A DNA stretch of 64,000 nucleotides from JBOFZL01 sp051655155. Its GTDB lineage: Bacteria; Bacillota; Clostridia; Peptostreptococcales; Filifactoraceae. Below, piece after piece: positions 54,901 through 62,831 of this stretch. Under the pieces are notes generated by a model, which made no database searches, was not told the origin of the DNA, and worked only from the letters and a program-made list of their open reading frames with translations. Position numbers and translations under genes: made by a program. The stretch spans positions 1 through 64,000 of the forward strand of contig JBOFZL010000083.1 of NCBI GenBank assembly GCA_051655155.1, read 5' to 3'. Within the stretch, counting starts at the first letter, position 1; each line of letters opens with the position of its first letter.

Positions 54901-57694
54901 CTTTTTCATTCAGCTCTACTTCTTCTCTTTCTTTGATGTAATCAAATAAAGTCGCTTGAACAGGTTCTGCCTGTATTTTTTCCTCTACTTCTTCAGGTAC
55001 TTCAAGCTCTGTAATATTCTCCTCAAAACTGAGTTCTCCGTTAAAGACAGATTGAAGCTCCTGCTCATCCATCTGTTTTACAAGTTCTGTATCTTTCAGC
55101 TCTCTAAAAGTCTTTGGAAAATCCTCTAAAATAAGCCTTTGTGCGTTTAGTTCTTTCAGTTCCTCCAGATTGAAATATCCCCATTCAGGTTCGATTCCAA
55201 GAACAAGTCCAAAGGCATCGCCGCTTTCCCTGTCGTACTCTGTCATATACCAAGTCCAGTTTGAACGGAAAGGAATAATATATGCTGCATGGACCTCTTT
55301 ATCCGCTAAAGATACATCCTCCTGTGCATAAAGATCCGGCACTCTTTTACGCATTTCATCGGTCATTAAGTTTTCAGGATCATCTTTAGAATAATATTGA
55401 GGTTTTTTTATTTCTTCTATCTCTGCCTTACTTTCTATTTCTTTTTCTTCAAGATATAGATTTTTAGAAAGTAGCTCATCAACATGCTTTGCCACACTTG
55501 ACCAAGTAAGGAACACATCTCTACAATCATTCTTTTGTAATTTAAGACCCTTTGCATCGTGCCATTCATCACTTCCCTTTGCCCCTGAAACGGCATGAGA
55601 ATGACCTCCGATTCCGTACTCATCTTTTAGAAAATTCGCTTTTTCCTGCAAGGTATGATTTTCTTTGAAAAACTTAGTAATTCGCTCTTTTCCTTTATCG
55701 ACTCCACTTCCTCTTGAAAGTGTAGCAAGGACTTCATCTTCTGTGATAAAGCCTTGAACCTTTGGAAGCTCGGTAAGGTTAGAAATATATTCCTTTCTTG
55801 GTAGTGCAAGCTCCTGCAATTTCTGATAAAGGCTATCTACCTTGTGATAATGAAATCTTAGTACATCTTTGTTTTCTATATATCCTTTGAAAAAGCGATT
55901 GTACTCGGAAATAACATTTTTTAGATAATCAGGATTTTTAAGAGCTTCCGATAACTGTCTTGTTTCTTTCGGAAAACCACCACCTCTTTCTATAAAGTCA
56001 AAATAGCCCTGTGCTTTCCCTTCTTCACTTAAATCATGATATAGATACCATAGCGATTCTGAAACTTTATCTCTTTCATAATCCTGTGCTTCTAAAAGTT
56101 CTACATTTGTAGCAAACTCTCCATTTTCCAAAAGCTCATTGATTCTTCTTGCAGCATCACTCCAGCTTAAAATTTGCGTGCTATCTTCTCTTGCAGAAGT
56201 CCCATAAGCTAAATGAATGCCTTTATCCGAATACCAGGAAGATACTTCTGCTCCATTAAGAAATACACCGTTTCCGCCTCTAAAGGTATCTTTAAGGTAT
56301 TCTCCTAATTCTTCTACTGTTTTTCCTTTGGAAAATTCAGCAATGATAGGAAGTCTTTTGCCTTCATAGTTTCCACCGTTTACAAGAATACTGTCAATTT
56401 CATTTTGTGTAAGAGGTATTGTAAGTTTAATTTGTCCTGAGCTGTTTTCAGGCAAAGAAAAAGAAGCCTTATCAGCTTCTCTTATCTCTCTATCCGTATT
56501 TTCTTTTAGATTTCCACTACTTCCTTGATTGTCACTTCTTTGAGTGCTGAAATCATCGCTTTGTACTGCGGATGGCTCTCGTTCTCTATTTTCCAAGCCA
56601 TCATCAGTTTCGGCTTCTCTGCTCTCATAAACTCTATCGCCTGTTTCTGAGTATCCATCAGGTGTTTGGTCAGTTTCTTCTCCTTGTATAGATCCAATAA
56701 CATCTCGAAGTGGCTCTGCTCCTCGCTGCTTGAAAGAAACTCCATCCTCATCACTGCGTACACTGGATTCGGATATTCCCTCATAAAGTCCGTCTCTTCC
56801 TCTAACTGATTCAGTGTATTCTCTTTGATTTTCTCTATTATCTCGTCCGTACTCTCCATTTCGGAAAATTCGCTCGTTTTCACTAATTCTTTCCTGATCA
56901 TCTCGTCGAAGTACATTTTCTTCTACCTCCTCTAATTCTTCTTTTATTTTAAAATATCCTGCTTTTTTGCTTCTTAAAACTTCTTTTTGAAGCTCTAACT
57001 CTTTACTTTTTTGAATGGTTGCATCAATGACTGTTCCACTAATATCCGACACCGTTTCTCCAAGGCTCATAAGAGAAATGCTGTCAAGCATTGCAAAATT
57101 TTCCTTTAACAGCTCCTTATCCATGGGATAGTCTAACTTAAATCTTGAAGCTACTGCATAACTTATAGAATCCCTCACAAATTTAGTAAAAGAAATTCTA
57201 TCTTCATCGGATATTCTAAGCTCATTCATCAGGCTATCTATTTTTTCATCTCCGTAAAGTCTGCTTAAAGAAAAGATATTTTCTAAGGTGCTTTCGCTTT
57301 CTTCATAGCCCTCAGCTTTTATCATTTCTTTTAATACATCTCTATGAGCTTCTTTATCAAATCTCCAAAGATTTACTTCATTGACATCTCTATTTTTTGA
57401 AACGGTTTGACTTATATCAAAGATATATTCAACCTTTTTGTATGTGCCGTAGTCCTCTAAAATAGGGATACCTTTCTGCCCTCGCATAACCGTTCGGTTA
57501 AAGCGTTCCCTCCAGTAGTCAAACTTGGCACAGGCTGTCGCTTCAGGATTTTTATCATAGATGCTTAATTGACTTCTAAAATCATACCTTTGATTGTTTC
57601 CGACAACCTTTAGGAGCTTCAAATATTCTGCTTCATTATGCAAAACATCTTGTTTTATTAGCTCCAAAATGTTATGAAAATCATTTATTCGCAT
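48938..57694 (-). CDS. Giant methylase/helicase of conjugative elements (LtrC-like)
   Basis: The 2918-residue protein is of the type found in Tn1549/CTn-family ICEs. The N-terminal 250 residues start like LtrC proteins (LKVVGNNQRYDFRSQLSIYD), followed by a low-complexity charged linker (about 255-400). Around residue 1270 is a methylase-like motif DVAIGNVPFGEYK, preceded by ILEPSMGIGNFIG. The SF2/SNF2 helicase has Walker A AHVVGSGKTFEM (about 1940), DEAH in VDEAHSFKN (about 2096), ATGTPVSNSM and QRAGRIVRQGN (about 2428). It ends in coiled coil and acidic tail. Probable roles are unwinding or protecting transferred DNA and modifying it against restriction; not proven for the family. GGAGG precedes the ATG. 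Confidence 0.93.
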   Translation of the reverse strand: MRINDFHNILELIKQDVLHNEAEYLKLLKVVGNNQRYDFRSQLSIYDKNPEATACAKFDYWRERFNRTVMRGQKGIPILEDYGTYKKVEYIFDISQTVSKNRDVNEVNLWRFDKEAHRDVLKEMIKAEGYEESESTLENIFSLSRLYGDEKIDSLMNELRISDEDRISFTKFVRDSISYAVASRFKLDYPMDKELLKENFAMLDSISLMSLGETVSDISGTVIDATIQKSKELELQKEVLRSKKAGYFKIKEELEEVEENVLRRDDQERISENERIFRNGEYGRDNRENQREYTESVRGRDGLYEGISESSVRSDEDGVSFKQRGAEPLRDVIGSIQGEETDQTPDGYSETGDRVYESREAETDDGLENREREPSAVQSDDFSTQRSDNQGSSGNLKENTDREIREADKASFSLPENSSGQIKLTIPLTQNEIDSILVNGGNYEGKRLPIIAEFSKGKTVEELGEYLKDTFRGGNGVFLNGAEVSSWYSDKGIHLAYGTSAREDSTQILSWSDAARRINELLENGEFATNVELLEAQDYERDKVSESLWYLYHDLSEEGKAQGYFDFIERGGGFPKETRQLSEALKNPDYLKNVISEYNRFFKGYIENKDVLRFHYHKVDSLYQKLQELALPRKEYISNLTELPKVQGFITEDEVLATLSRGSGVDKGKERITKFFKENHTLQEKANFLKDEYGIGGHSHAVSGAKGSDEWHDAKGLKLQKNDCRDVFLTWSSVAKHVDELLSKNLYLEEKEIESKAEIEEIKKPQYYSKDDPENLMTDEMRKRVPDLYAQEDVSLADKEVHAAYIIPFRSNWTWYMTEYDRESGDAFGLVLGIEPEWGYFNLEELKELNAQRLILEDFPKTFRELKDTELVKQMDEQELQSVFNGELSFEENITELEVPEEVEEKIQAEPVQATLFDYIKEREEVELNEKEESLLEDFAVKTGDTVYFNHEEYKVREISKNEITERNDLWLDPVRSGNHQIPIVAFTNNEDLLRQVSPERPAFIVGDEIKYKDKNYTITRFDDMGNNLKTVTVKDNAEYLGGMITGSDVIPYRLESDLERVFENQTYSKPEQTIEEIEIKKKKAHNFKITEETLPEKLSPSERLNQNLEAISMLNRVESGERELDSTAQEVLAKYVGWGGLSEVFDESKDGQWKEARSFLKENLSQAEYEAARESTLTSFYTPKTVIDGVYKTLSGMGFKNGNILEPSMGIGNFIGNLPDEMNKSKFYGVELDSISGRIGKLLYPESDIQVKGLEETSFSNNFFDVAIGNVPFGEYKINDREYNKNNFLIHDYFFAKSIDKVRNGGIIAFITSSGTMDKKDESVRRYLAARAEFLGAIRLPNDTFKGVAGTEVTSDIIFLKKRDSVLERDEDWIHLAEDEKGLVYNKYFVDHPEQVLGSMREVSGRFGKTLTCEPIAYLGTELNMASLKDKIEIAGERISKDAKYEEIELLDDEITSIPATDDVKNFSYTLIDDEVYYRENSLFIKKEVTDKNKEKIKDYLELNAALKDVIYKQKEDFSEEEIKTSQEKLNEVYDNFSKKHGFINNLSNTRALKEDSNFPLVSSIEILDEEENFKAKGDIFSKRTITKAKVIDHVDTSLEALVLSVSEKGYVDFDYMGSLTGKDRPTLIEELRGEIYLNIREEQNFYRPLSFNPEDGDLPFACANGSNSYKYGYVTKDEYLSGNIRDKIAIVDSYLSKLRQTERELPHLGFAENGKEKELISYEMNRLEYQKEELTKVLPKELEASEINVRLGATWIPIKDIEKFIFETLKTPGYARWDIKVKFSNLTSEWNVEGKSRDRGNDLAEMTYGTSRVNAYKLIEDALNLKETKVFDQIVNPDGSKTSVLNKRETLLAGQKQELLKEEFKNWIFSDQERRSRLVKLYNERFNSIRNREYDGSNLSFEGMTTEIDLRPHQRNAIARSLYGGNTLLAHVVGSGKTFEMVASAMESKRLGMCSKSLFVVPNHLTGQIGREFMQLYPSANIMVANKKDFEPKNRKRFIGRIATGEYDAVVIGHTQFEKIPMSKEYQEKHIQDQIYEIINYVEEYKHDRNQNFTVKQLEKTKKKLETRLEKLNDDFKKDDVITFEELGVDKIFVDEAHSFKNLYLHTKMRNVAGIGQSEAFKSSDMFMKCRYMDEMTNGKGIVFATGTPVSNSMTELYTMQRYLQYDSLKKNNLEHFDSWASTFGETQSAFELSPEGTGYRVKTRFSKFYNLPELMSMFKEVADIQTADMLNLPTPEAHYEVIKTEPSEEQKEILKSLSERADDVRNRVVEPDEDNMLKITNDGKKLALDQRLINPMLPDNPDSKVNVCVKNVFAIWDKTKEDRSTQLLFSDMSTPKGDGEFNIYDDIREKLVAMGIPKEEIAFIHEANSDKQKDELFAKVRKGEIRILMGSTQKMGAGTNVQNKLIALHDLDVPWRPADLEQRAGRIVRQGNENKEVNIYRYVTENTFDAYLWQTIENKQKFISQIMTSKTPVRVAEDVDESSLNYAEIKALATGDPKIKEKMDLDNEVTKLKMLEANYKSNRYRLEDKVAKNYPEEIARTEKLIDVVKKDISSVEPKAEGEEKFTSITIAGNKITDKKLAGERLLEAISKVKINESKIIGKYRNMDLEVSYNFFTNEHNFSLNGAAKHSGELGTSADGNITRLDNAIEKMPDKLKRLEEKLISTKEQLENAKEELQKPFEKADELKNKVLRLAELNKLLDMGEVEEKRNDNPLAEDVKRAIIDFCNREYEENHSYDEFNTLYPDLRHIGIAYTNTPDERHSIQYELNLEDKTWTQYIEDIPIKTESFDYENKGENEALRNMKNEIELSSFTDLVYVDSEDLMAALGLDIDDEGNFYDPLSKDMDNDGILDRYDNDFKDSDYFESTYDVEDNLHTKEEATQKTEDKPSILGQIRAYQEESKTEEKQKTKEQEFLR

Positions 57695-57720
57695 TTTTAC
57701 CTCCTTCTTTTTTCAAACAA

Positions 57721-57753
57721 AAAAGGCGGTTAGATTTTACTCTAATCACCTTT
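57721..57753 (-). terminator. Hairpin before the giant helicase gene
   Basis: On the minus strand AAAGGTGATTAGA (57753-57741) pairs with TCTAACCGCCTTT (57734-57722, G-T pairs), followed by T6. It lies 25 bases after the AlbA-gene stop and about 25 bases before the helicase start, so it is a terminator or attenuator inside the operon. Confidence 0.65.
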
Positions 57754-57778
57754 AAATTCTGTGTATTGCAACTTACTT

Positions 57779-59206
57779 TTACTCATTAAGTTCCCAATGT
57801 CCATTATTACCACTACCTACATAATTCAGATTATCTATCTCTTTTATAGCTCTTTCGATAGTCTTTACGCTAACTCCAGCTTCATCTGCAATAGCCTTTC
57901 TTGTAATCCTATCATTGCTTCTCACTTTTTCTTTAATAAACTCTGCGAGGGCTATCTTATCGTGAGAGACATCCTGAGCGACACTGTGAGCGACATCCTG
58001 AGCGACACCGCTTCCTCCAACTTTTTGAGTCGCTATTTTCTTCAAAGGAATAATCGTTCTAAATATATCTCCCTCCTCAAACAGAGGATCAACACCTGAA
58101 TATAGCCTTGTATATTTATAGGTGTTTCTCATACCTGAACCAAGCTCGTCAGCAAGCCCTATTTCTCTAAACACTTTTGAAATAGCGGGATTTTTAGGGA
58201 AAGGCTCAAACTTTTGTAAATCTAATGCTCCCATGCCATGAGCCAAGTTATTATTTTCAATCGTAATCTTCTCATCATCAATAATCATTTTTGCAGGGAA
58301 ACCACTTGAATAATCTCTGTGAGCTAATGTATTGGAAACAATCTCTCTAAGTATCCTATCCCTTGCATTGACATTTACAATTCCATCTAAGACAAATAAG
58401 TCATTCAAATGCTTTTGTCCAAATGCTATAAGCCTATCATAACTATCAATCAGATTTGTTATGACAACATCTCTATCATCATATCTATCCTTGTTTTCAA
58501 CTCTAAATATTGCATCAGTTTTATGCTGTGGAAGAACTGACATAATAGAGTTGTCTTTTCCAAATAACAAAATTGCTGCTAATGTAATGCCCTCACGCCT
58601 TGTTTCCGGATCTGTCAGAATGAGATTTGCACTTCGGAGAAGTTCCTCATAACTCATATTCTCCCAAACATGATTTTTGTTTCTTGCTACCGCCATTCTC
58701 TTGGCTTTATCAATAACATCAGTATCAAGAAATTCTATATCAAGGTTTGGATACACCTTATTTACAAAATAGCTGCCTTGCTTTCTTGCATATAGCTTAT
58801 AGACAAGTTCTGCATGATCTGTGATATTGATGTCTCCTTCATAAGACCTATCCCATATTCTTCCATTATGCCTGCATACCTGATAACCTTCAGGCACTCG
58901 GATATAAATGACTTTTTTACCGTCAATCTCAAATACTTCCGGTAATAAATAAAGTGGCGGGTACATCTTCTGCGAATTGTTGATAGATGTTGTAAATTCT
59001 TTAATAATCTTATCAACTTTATCTTCGCTAACACCAATAATCTCTCTATTATCATCTACACCAAGTAAAATATGTCCTCCATTTCTATTATTGAAAGAGC
59101 ATACTGTATCAAAGACATCTTTGGTTAAAGCATCCTTGGATTCTTTAAATTCAACATCTATCTTTTCTCCATTTTGAATTAACTTTTTTATTTCATCTAT
59201 CATCAT
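57779..59206 (-). CDS. AlbA_2-domain ATP-binding regulator
   Basis: The protein has 475 residues from the ATG at 59206 (the frame to 59248 begins with TTG inside the upstream AbrB gene). The N-terminal AlbA_2/Schlafen-like domain has KIDVEFKESKDALTKDVFDT and GGHILLGVDDNREIIGVSED. A central GHKL-like HATPase_C4 region includes DRILREIVSNTLAHRDYSSG and GSGMRNTYKY. A C-terminal winged HTH (NDRITRKAIADEAGVSVKTI) completes it. A VAQD/VAHS tetrapeptide repeat lies in the linker. These proteins are thought to be transcription regulators or nucleic-acid binders in mobile elements. With the AbrB gene 20 bases upstream it forms a regulatory pair. Confidence 0.85.
   Translation of the reverse strand: MMIDEIKKLIQNGEKIDVEFKESKDALTKDVFDTVCSFNNRNGGHILLGVDDNREIIGVSEDKVDKIIKEFTTSINNSQKMYPPLYLLPEVFEIDGKKVIYIRVPEGYQVCRHNGRIWDRSYEGDINITDHAELVYKLYARKQGSYFVNKVYPNLDIEFLDTDVIDKAKRMAVARNKNHVWENMSYEELLRSANLILTDPETRREGITLAAILLFGKDNSIMSVLPQHKTDAIFRVENKDRYDDRDVVITNLIDSYDRLIAFGQKHLNDLFVLDGIVNVNARDRILREIVSNTLAHRDYSSGFPAKMIIDDEKITIENNNLAHGMGALDLQKFEPFPKNPAISKVFREIGLADELGSGMRNTYKYTRLYSGVDPLFEEGDIFRTIIPLKKIATQKVGGSGVAQDVAHSVAQDVSHDKIALAEFIKEKVRSNDRITRKAIADEAGVSVKTIERAIKEIDNLNYVGSGNNGHWELNE
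57964..58011 (-). repeat. Four 12-bp tandem repeats in the AlbA gene
   Basis: Units GAGAGACATCCT, GAGCGACACTGT, GAGCGACATCCT and GAGCGACACCGC follow without gaps and keep the frame. They encode VAQD-VAHS-VAQD-VSH in the linker between the ATP-binding region and the C-terminal HTH. Copy number could vary by slippage without breaking the frame. Confidence 0.85.
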
Positions 59207-59225
59207 CTTTGTTATTTCACCACCT

Positions 59226-59405
59226 TTATTTATCAGTATTTTCTTCAATAAAAGTCTTGGAATTTTGAATTTGCACTTTATCTTTACTAACTACAAAAGT
59301 AACATAATCTCCATTTTCTAAATTCAAAAGTTCCCTTATCCTTTTTGGAATGGTAACTTGCCCCTTTGACATAACTTTTGCAGTATCCATAAATGTATCT
59401 TTCAT
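59226..59405 (-). CDS. AbrB/SpoVT-domain DNA-binding protein
   Basis: The 59-residue protein, MKDTFMDTAKVMSKGQVTIP then KRIRELLNLENGDYVTFVVS, is a full swapped-hairpin AbrB domain (SKGQVTIPKxIRxxLxxxxGD). AAAGGAAACGAG precedes the ATG. Its stop is 20 bases before the AlbA gene. Proteins of this fold act as antitoxins or transition-state regulators. Here it may repress its own promoter, which overlaps a perfect nine-base-arm palindrome. No toxin gene follows. Confidence 0.85.
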   Translation of the reverse strand: MKDTFMDTAKVMSKGQVTIPKRIRELLNLENGDYVTFVVSKDKVQIQNSKTFIEENTDK

Positions 59406-59440
59406 ACTCGTTTCCTTTCTCCCTACTTTTCCTACAAAAG

Positions 59441-59478
59441 ATTATAGCATTTTTAAGGCGTTTTTTCCACCTTAAAAA
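59441..59478 (-). promoter_or_regulatory. Promoter with palindrome before the AbrB-AlbA genes
   Basis: On the minus strand TGGAAA (59469-59464), 17 bases and TATAAT (59446-59441) form a promoter. The spacer and -35 lie within an inverted repeat TTTTTAAGG (59450-59458)/CCTTAAAAA (59470-59478). The palindrome starts 11 bases before the end of the topoisomerase gene, giving the regulators an internal promoter that may be autoregulated. Confidence 0.6.
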
Positions 59479-59488
59479 TAGTGGCATA

Positions 59489-61195
59489 TTACTTGATATA
59501 AGTTAAAACCACTTCTTTTATCTCATTTTCAATCACTTCTAAAAAATTCTCCTTTGAAGATTTTCCCTGTGCAATATCTGATAACTCCATTTCCCACCTT
59601 GCGGTTGTTTCTGCTGATTTAAAAGTATCAGCTACTATCGTTACAAGGCTAATTCCTTTGTGTGTAGCAATAAGGTTTTTCTTATCTCTTTCAATAAACC
59701 CTTTAAAGATTAAATTTTCAATGATTCCTGCTCTTGTTGCAGGTGTCCCAAGTCCTTTTCTCTCAACTTCTACACCTTTTTCTAATACGTCATTACCTGC
59801 AAGCTCCATAGCCTTTAGGAGAAGATCTTCCGTAAAATGTTTAGCCGGTGATGTGTATTTTTCTTTTATCTCTTTTTCCTTAATATCAAGACTATCACCA
59901 ATCTTTACATCCAGAAACACTGTATCTTCATTTTTCTTTTTTGTATATTCGTTTAGGTATTTGGTAAAGCCCTCATCTACAATCACCTTGCCACTACTTG
60001 TAAATTCAAATCCGTCAAATTCAGCTATAATCTTTGTTTTATTCTCAATTAAAGGATAGCCTACACTTGCATGTAGCTTATTTAAGACAAGTTTATATAC
60101 CTTTAATTCACTTTCCGGAAGAGAAGCTAAGTCCTCATTCATACTGCTTACTGTCGGTATAATCGCATGATGGTCTGTAACCATTTTAGAATTAAATACC
60201 GTCTTAATGCGACCTGTATCAAAATCATTCTTCCCAATAATATTGTTGATTGTACTTGTAATCATATCTTCCGTTAAGCATCTACTGTCTGTTCGAGGAT
60301 AGGTAATCAGTTTTTTCTCGTATAGACTTTGTGCATAATCTAATGTCTGCTTTGCACTATATCCAAAATACTTATTGCACTCTCTTTGAAGCGTTGTAAG
60401 ATCAAAGGGAAGCTCAGGTTTTGTTACTTTTTCTTTTTGAATGACATCACTAATTTCTATGGAATTACCTAATAAATTGATAAGCTGCTCTGCAACTGTC
60501 TTATCATCAATTCTATCGGTAGAAAGAGAAAAGCCGTCTAAATCAAGCTCTACTGTAAAATATTTTTCTTTCTTGAAATTTGCTATCTCATCATCTCTTT
60601 TTACTATCATGGCAAGGGTAGGTGTCTGAACTCTGCCTACACTATAGTTTTGCTTATATAGGCACGAATACAGTCTACTTAAATTCATTCCTACAAGCCA
60701 ATCTGCTATTGCCCTTGCTTGTGCAGATTCAAAAAGATTATCGTAAAAACTTCCGTCTTTCAGATTATCAAAACCCTCTTTAATTGCACTATCTTCCATT
60801 GACGAAATCCAAAGGCGTTTCATCTTCTTTTTACAATTTATCTGATTATATACAAGCCTGAAGATTGCTTCTCCCTCACGCCCTGCATCGCAAGCATTTA
60901 TCACAACGTCTATGTCCTTATCATTCATCAGCTTTTTAAGAATCGTAAATTGTTTCTTTGTGGACTTTGCAATCTCATACTTATATTCCTTTGGGATAAT
61001 CGGTAAATCCGCCATATTCCACTTTGCGTACTTTTCATCATAGCTTTCCGGATTTGCCATCTGAATTAAGTGTCCAACACACCAGCTTACCTTGTATCCG
61101 TTTCCCTCATAGTATACATCTTTCTTTTTTGTTGCTCCAATTACTTTTGCAATAGAGATTGCAACACTTGGCTTTTCAGCAATAACAAGTTTCAT
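59489..61195 (-). CDS. topB: Topoisomerase III (TopB), ICE-encoded
   Basis: The 568 residues start at ATG 61195 after AGGAGG; the frame to 61345 begins in non-coding leader. The Toprim domain opens MKLVIAEKPSVAISIAKVIG, with DAGREGE as acidic metal site. The catalytic tyrosine lies in LITYPRTDSRCL. A conserved GxGTPATRA follows (KGLGTPATRAGIIENLI). It relaxes or decatenates DNA during transfer. A copy of this type is standard in Tn1549/CTn conjugation operons. Confidence 0.95.
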   Translation of the reverse strand: MKLVIAEKPSVAISIAKVIGATKKKDVYYEGNGYKVSWCVGHLIQMANPESYDEKYAKWNMADLPIIPKEYKYEIAKSTKKQFTILKKLMNDKDIDVVINACDAGREGEAIFRLVYNQINCKKKMKRLWISSMEDSAIKEGFDNLKDGSFYDNLFESAQARAIADWLVGMNLSRLYSCLYKQNYSVGRVQTPTLAMIVKRDDEIANFKKEKYFTVELDLDGFSLSTDRIDDKTVAEQLINLLGNSIEISDVIQKEKVTKPELPFDLTTLQRECNKYFGYSAKQTLDYAQSLYEKKLITYPRTDSRCLTEDMITSTINNIIGKNDFDTGRIKTVFNSKMVTDHHAIIPTVSSMNEDLASLPESELKVYKLVLNKLHASVGYPLIENKTKIIAEFDGFEFTSSGKVIVDEGFTKYLNEYTKKKNEDTVFLDVKIGDSLDIKEKEIKEKYTSPAKHFTEDLLLKAMELAGNDVLEKGVEVERKGLGTPATRAGIIENLIFKGFIERDKKNLIATHKGISLVTIVADTFKSAETTARWEMELSDIAQGKSSKENFLEVIENEIKEVVLTYIK

Positions 61196-61221
61196 ATATA
61201 TTTGTCCTCCTGTTTTTAATA

Positions 61222-61252
61222 GAAAAGGGCGAAAGATTTTACTCTCTCGCCC
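61222..61252 (-). terminator. Hairpin before topB
   Basis: On the minus strand GGGCGA (61252-61247) pairs with TCGCCC (61232-61227) with an extended AGAGA/TCTTT inner part, followed by TTTTCT. It lies between the CD1107-type gene and topB, with the same spacing to the next ribosome site as the other intergenic hairpins. Confidence 0.6.
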
Positions 61253-61292
61253 TGTGTTTTGCACCAAATATGATATAGTTTTTGGTGCAAAT

Positions 61293-62831
61293 TTATTCCA
61301 GCTCATCATCTTCTTTATCTTCTTTATCTTCTGTTTCTGCTTCATCTACTTCATTTTCACTTTCTTCCGCCTCTGAAAAGAAATCATCTTCCTCCTCAAA
61401 GCCTTCAAGCTCCTTATCTTCTTTTTTCTTAACGACCTTGAAATAATATCCTGCGCCTAATGCTCCCGCTACTACAAGAATTAGAATTAAGTAGGTTCCT
61501 GTACTGCTGCTTTCTTCTTTTTTCACTGGTTTAGGTTCTTCTTTTTCAGGTTTTTCCTTTGTAATTTCCTCTTTTTCCGACACTTTCTTTTCTACCATAT
61601 TTAAGAGATCATCTTCGGATACTTCCGTTAGGAGCATGACATTTTCGCTATCCTCATCGTGATTGATGATTAGATGAAAAGTCTTACCATTCTTAGTAGT
61701 AAAGGTAATAAACTGTCTTGCATCCGCTGAAAATTTATCCGTTTCTTTATTGTCTTTTCCATCGTTATGGTGAATTGGATAACCCTTATTTCCATTATCC
61801 TTATTTTCCGTAACTGTTCCTCGTGCCTTTGAAGGATCTGAAGCAACGCCTTTGTTAGTATTTACATTCTTACTTGAGCCATCCAGCGAAGAATCCTGAC
61901 CACTGCTATTTACAGGCTGTTTTGGTGTCAGCTTATTCGGATAACGAACTTCCTTTTCTTTCTCAACATTTTTACCAGTACTGTTTTCCTTTGCATTCTT
62001 TTCTATACTATTCTGTGGCAATGAACCTTTGCCAGTATCACTTGCAGTGGATTTGGGTGGTAGTTCTGTTCCTTTTTTAATTCCTGAGCTAGGAGTTGTT
62101 GGTGTTACAAAAGGACTGTTTGGAATAGTTCCTTTATCTGTATTCGTAGGCTTTTTTTCTAGCTCCTTAATTTTCTCAGTTAGTTTTTCCACTTCTTTTT
62201 TCAAATCTTCTGATAAGTTCTTATCCGCTTTACCTTTGTCAAGGTTTTCTTTCAACTTGAGTATTTCTTCTTCAAGAGCTTTGATTTTTTCTTTTTGCTT
62301 ATCACTTAATTGTTCTTTATCCTTAATCTCCTGATTTAACTTATCAAGTTTTTCTCTTAGCTCCTTAGCTTCCTTTTCCATTTTGGAAATATCATCTTTC
62401 GTAAGATCTGTTTGCGTACCCTTATCTTCCGTCTTTGGCTTTTTCTCTTTTGGCGGTGTTTCTTTATCCTTAGATTCAATCTTTGCTACTTTACATATAA
62501 TTTCATCTTTCCCATCCCCTTTAACCTCATAAAATAGAAATTCATCAATAAATTTCATATCATCAGGCATCATCGGAAGAACGCCACTATCAAGAAGCTG
62601 TCCTTTCTCTGCCTTTATCTTTTCCTCTTTAAAGACCTTTCCATCTTCAAAGAGATACTTAACATTAACTTCCACTTCCGTTTGAGCTGCTTCATCTTTA
62701 CCGGATGGTTGCGTTGTTTTTTGTTCCTGAGCATATACAACTGTCAAGATTCCAAATAAACAGCTTATGCTGACAAGTACTGCCAAAGCTACTGTCCAAA
62801 GCTTCTTATTCTTTTTCAAACTGGTTTTCAT
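61293..62831 (-). CDS. CD1107-type (DUF4366) surface protein of conjugative elements
   Basis: The 512 residues comprise a signal peptide (KLWTVALAVLVSISCLFGIL, cleavage near AQEQ), a DUF4366-like domain, a charged coiled coil (about 145-225) and a Ser/Asn/Gly-rich linker. A second DUF4366 part (FITFTTKNGKTFHLIINHDE) and a C-terminal membrane helix (TYLILILVVAGALGAGYYF) with acidic tail follow. It should sit on the membrane facing outward and may span the wall as part of the transfer apparatus. The gene overlaps the DUF4315 gene by 26 bases. Confidence 0.87.
   Translation of the reverse strand: MKTSLKKNKKLWTVALAVLVSISCLFGILTVVYAQEQKTTQPSGKDEAAQTEVEVNVKYLFEDGKVFKEEKIKAEKGQLLDSGVLPMMPDDMKFIDEFLFYEVKGDGKDEIICKVAKIESKDKETPPKEKKPKTEDKGTQTDLTKDDISKMEKEAKELREKLDKLNQEIKDKEQLSDKQKEKIKALEEEILKLKENLDKGKADKNLSEDLKKEVEKLTEKIKELEKKPTNTDKGTIPNSPFVTPTTPSSGIKKGTELPPKSTASDTGKGSLPQNSIEKNAKENSTGKNVEKEKEVRYPNKLTPKQPVNSSGQDSSLDGSSKNVNTNKGVASDPSKARGTVTENKDNGNKGYPIHHNDGKDNKETDKFSADARQFITFTTKNGKTFHLIINHDEDSENVMLLTEVSEDDLLNMVEKKVSEKEEITKEKPEKEEPKPVKKEESSSTGTYLILILVVAGALGAGYYFKVVKKKEDKELEGFEEEDDFFSEAEESENEVDEAETEDKEDKEDDELE

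Noticed and set aside
56506..56916. 136-codon minus-strand frame inside the giant helicase gene
   Set aside because: It overlaps the low-complexity charged linker of the large protein in another frame, where long spurious frames are expected.
57964..58011. CRISPR array
   Set aside because: Units are 12 bp, contiguous, without spacers, and encode protein in frame. No CRISPR array or cas gene was seen anywhere in the window.
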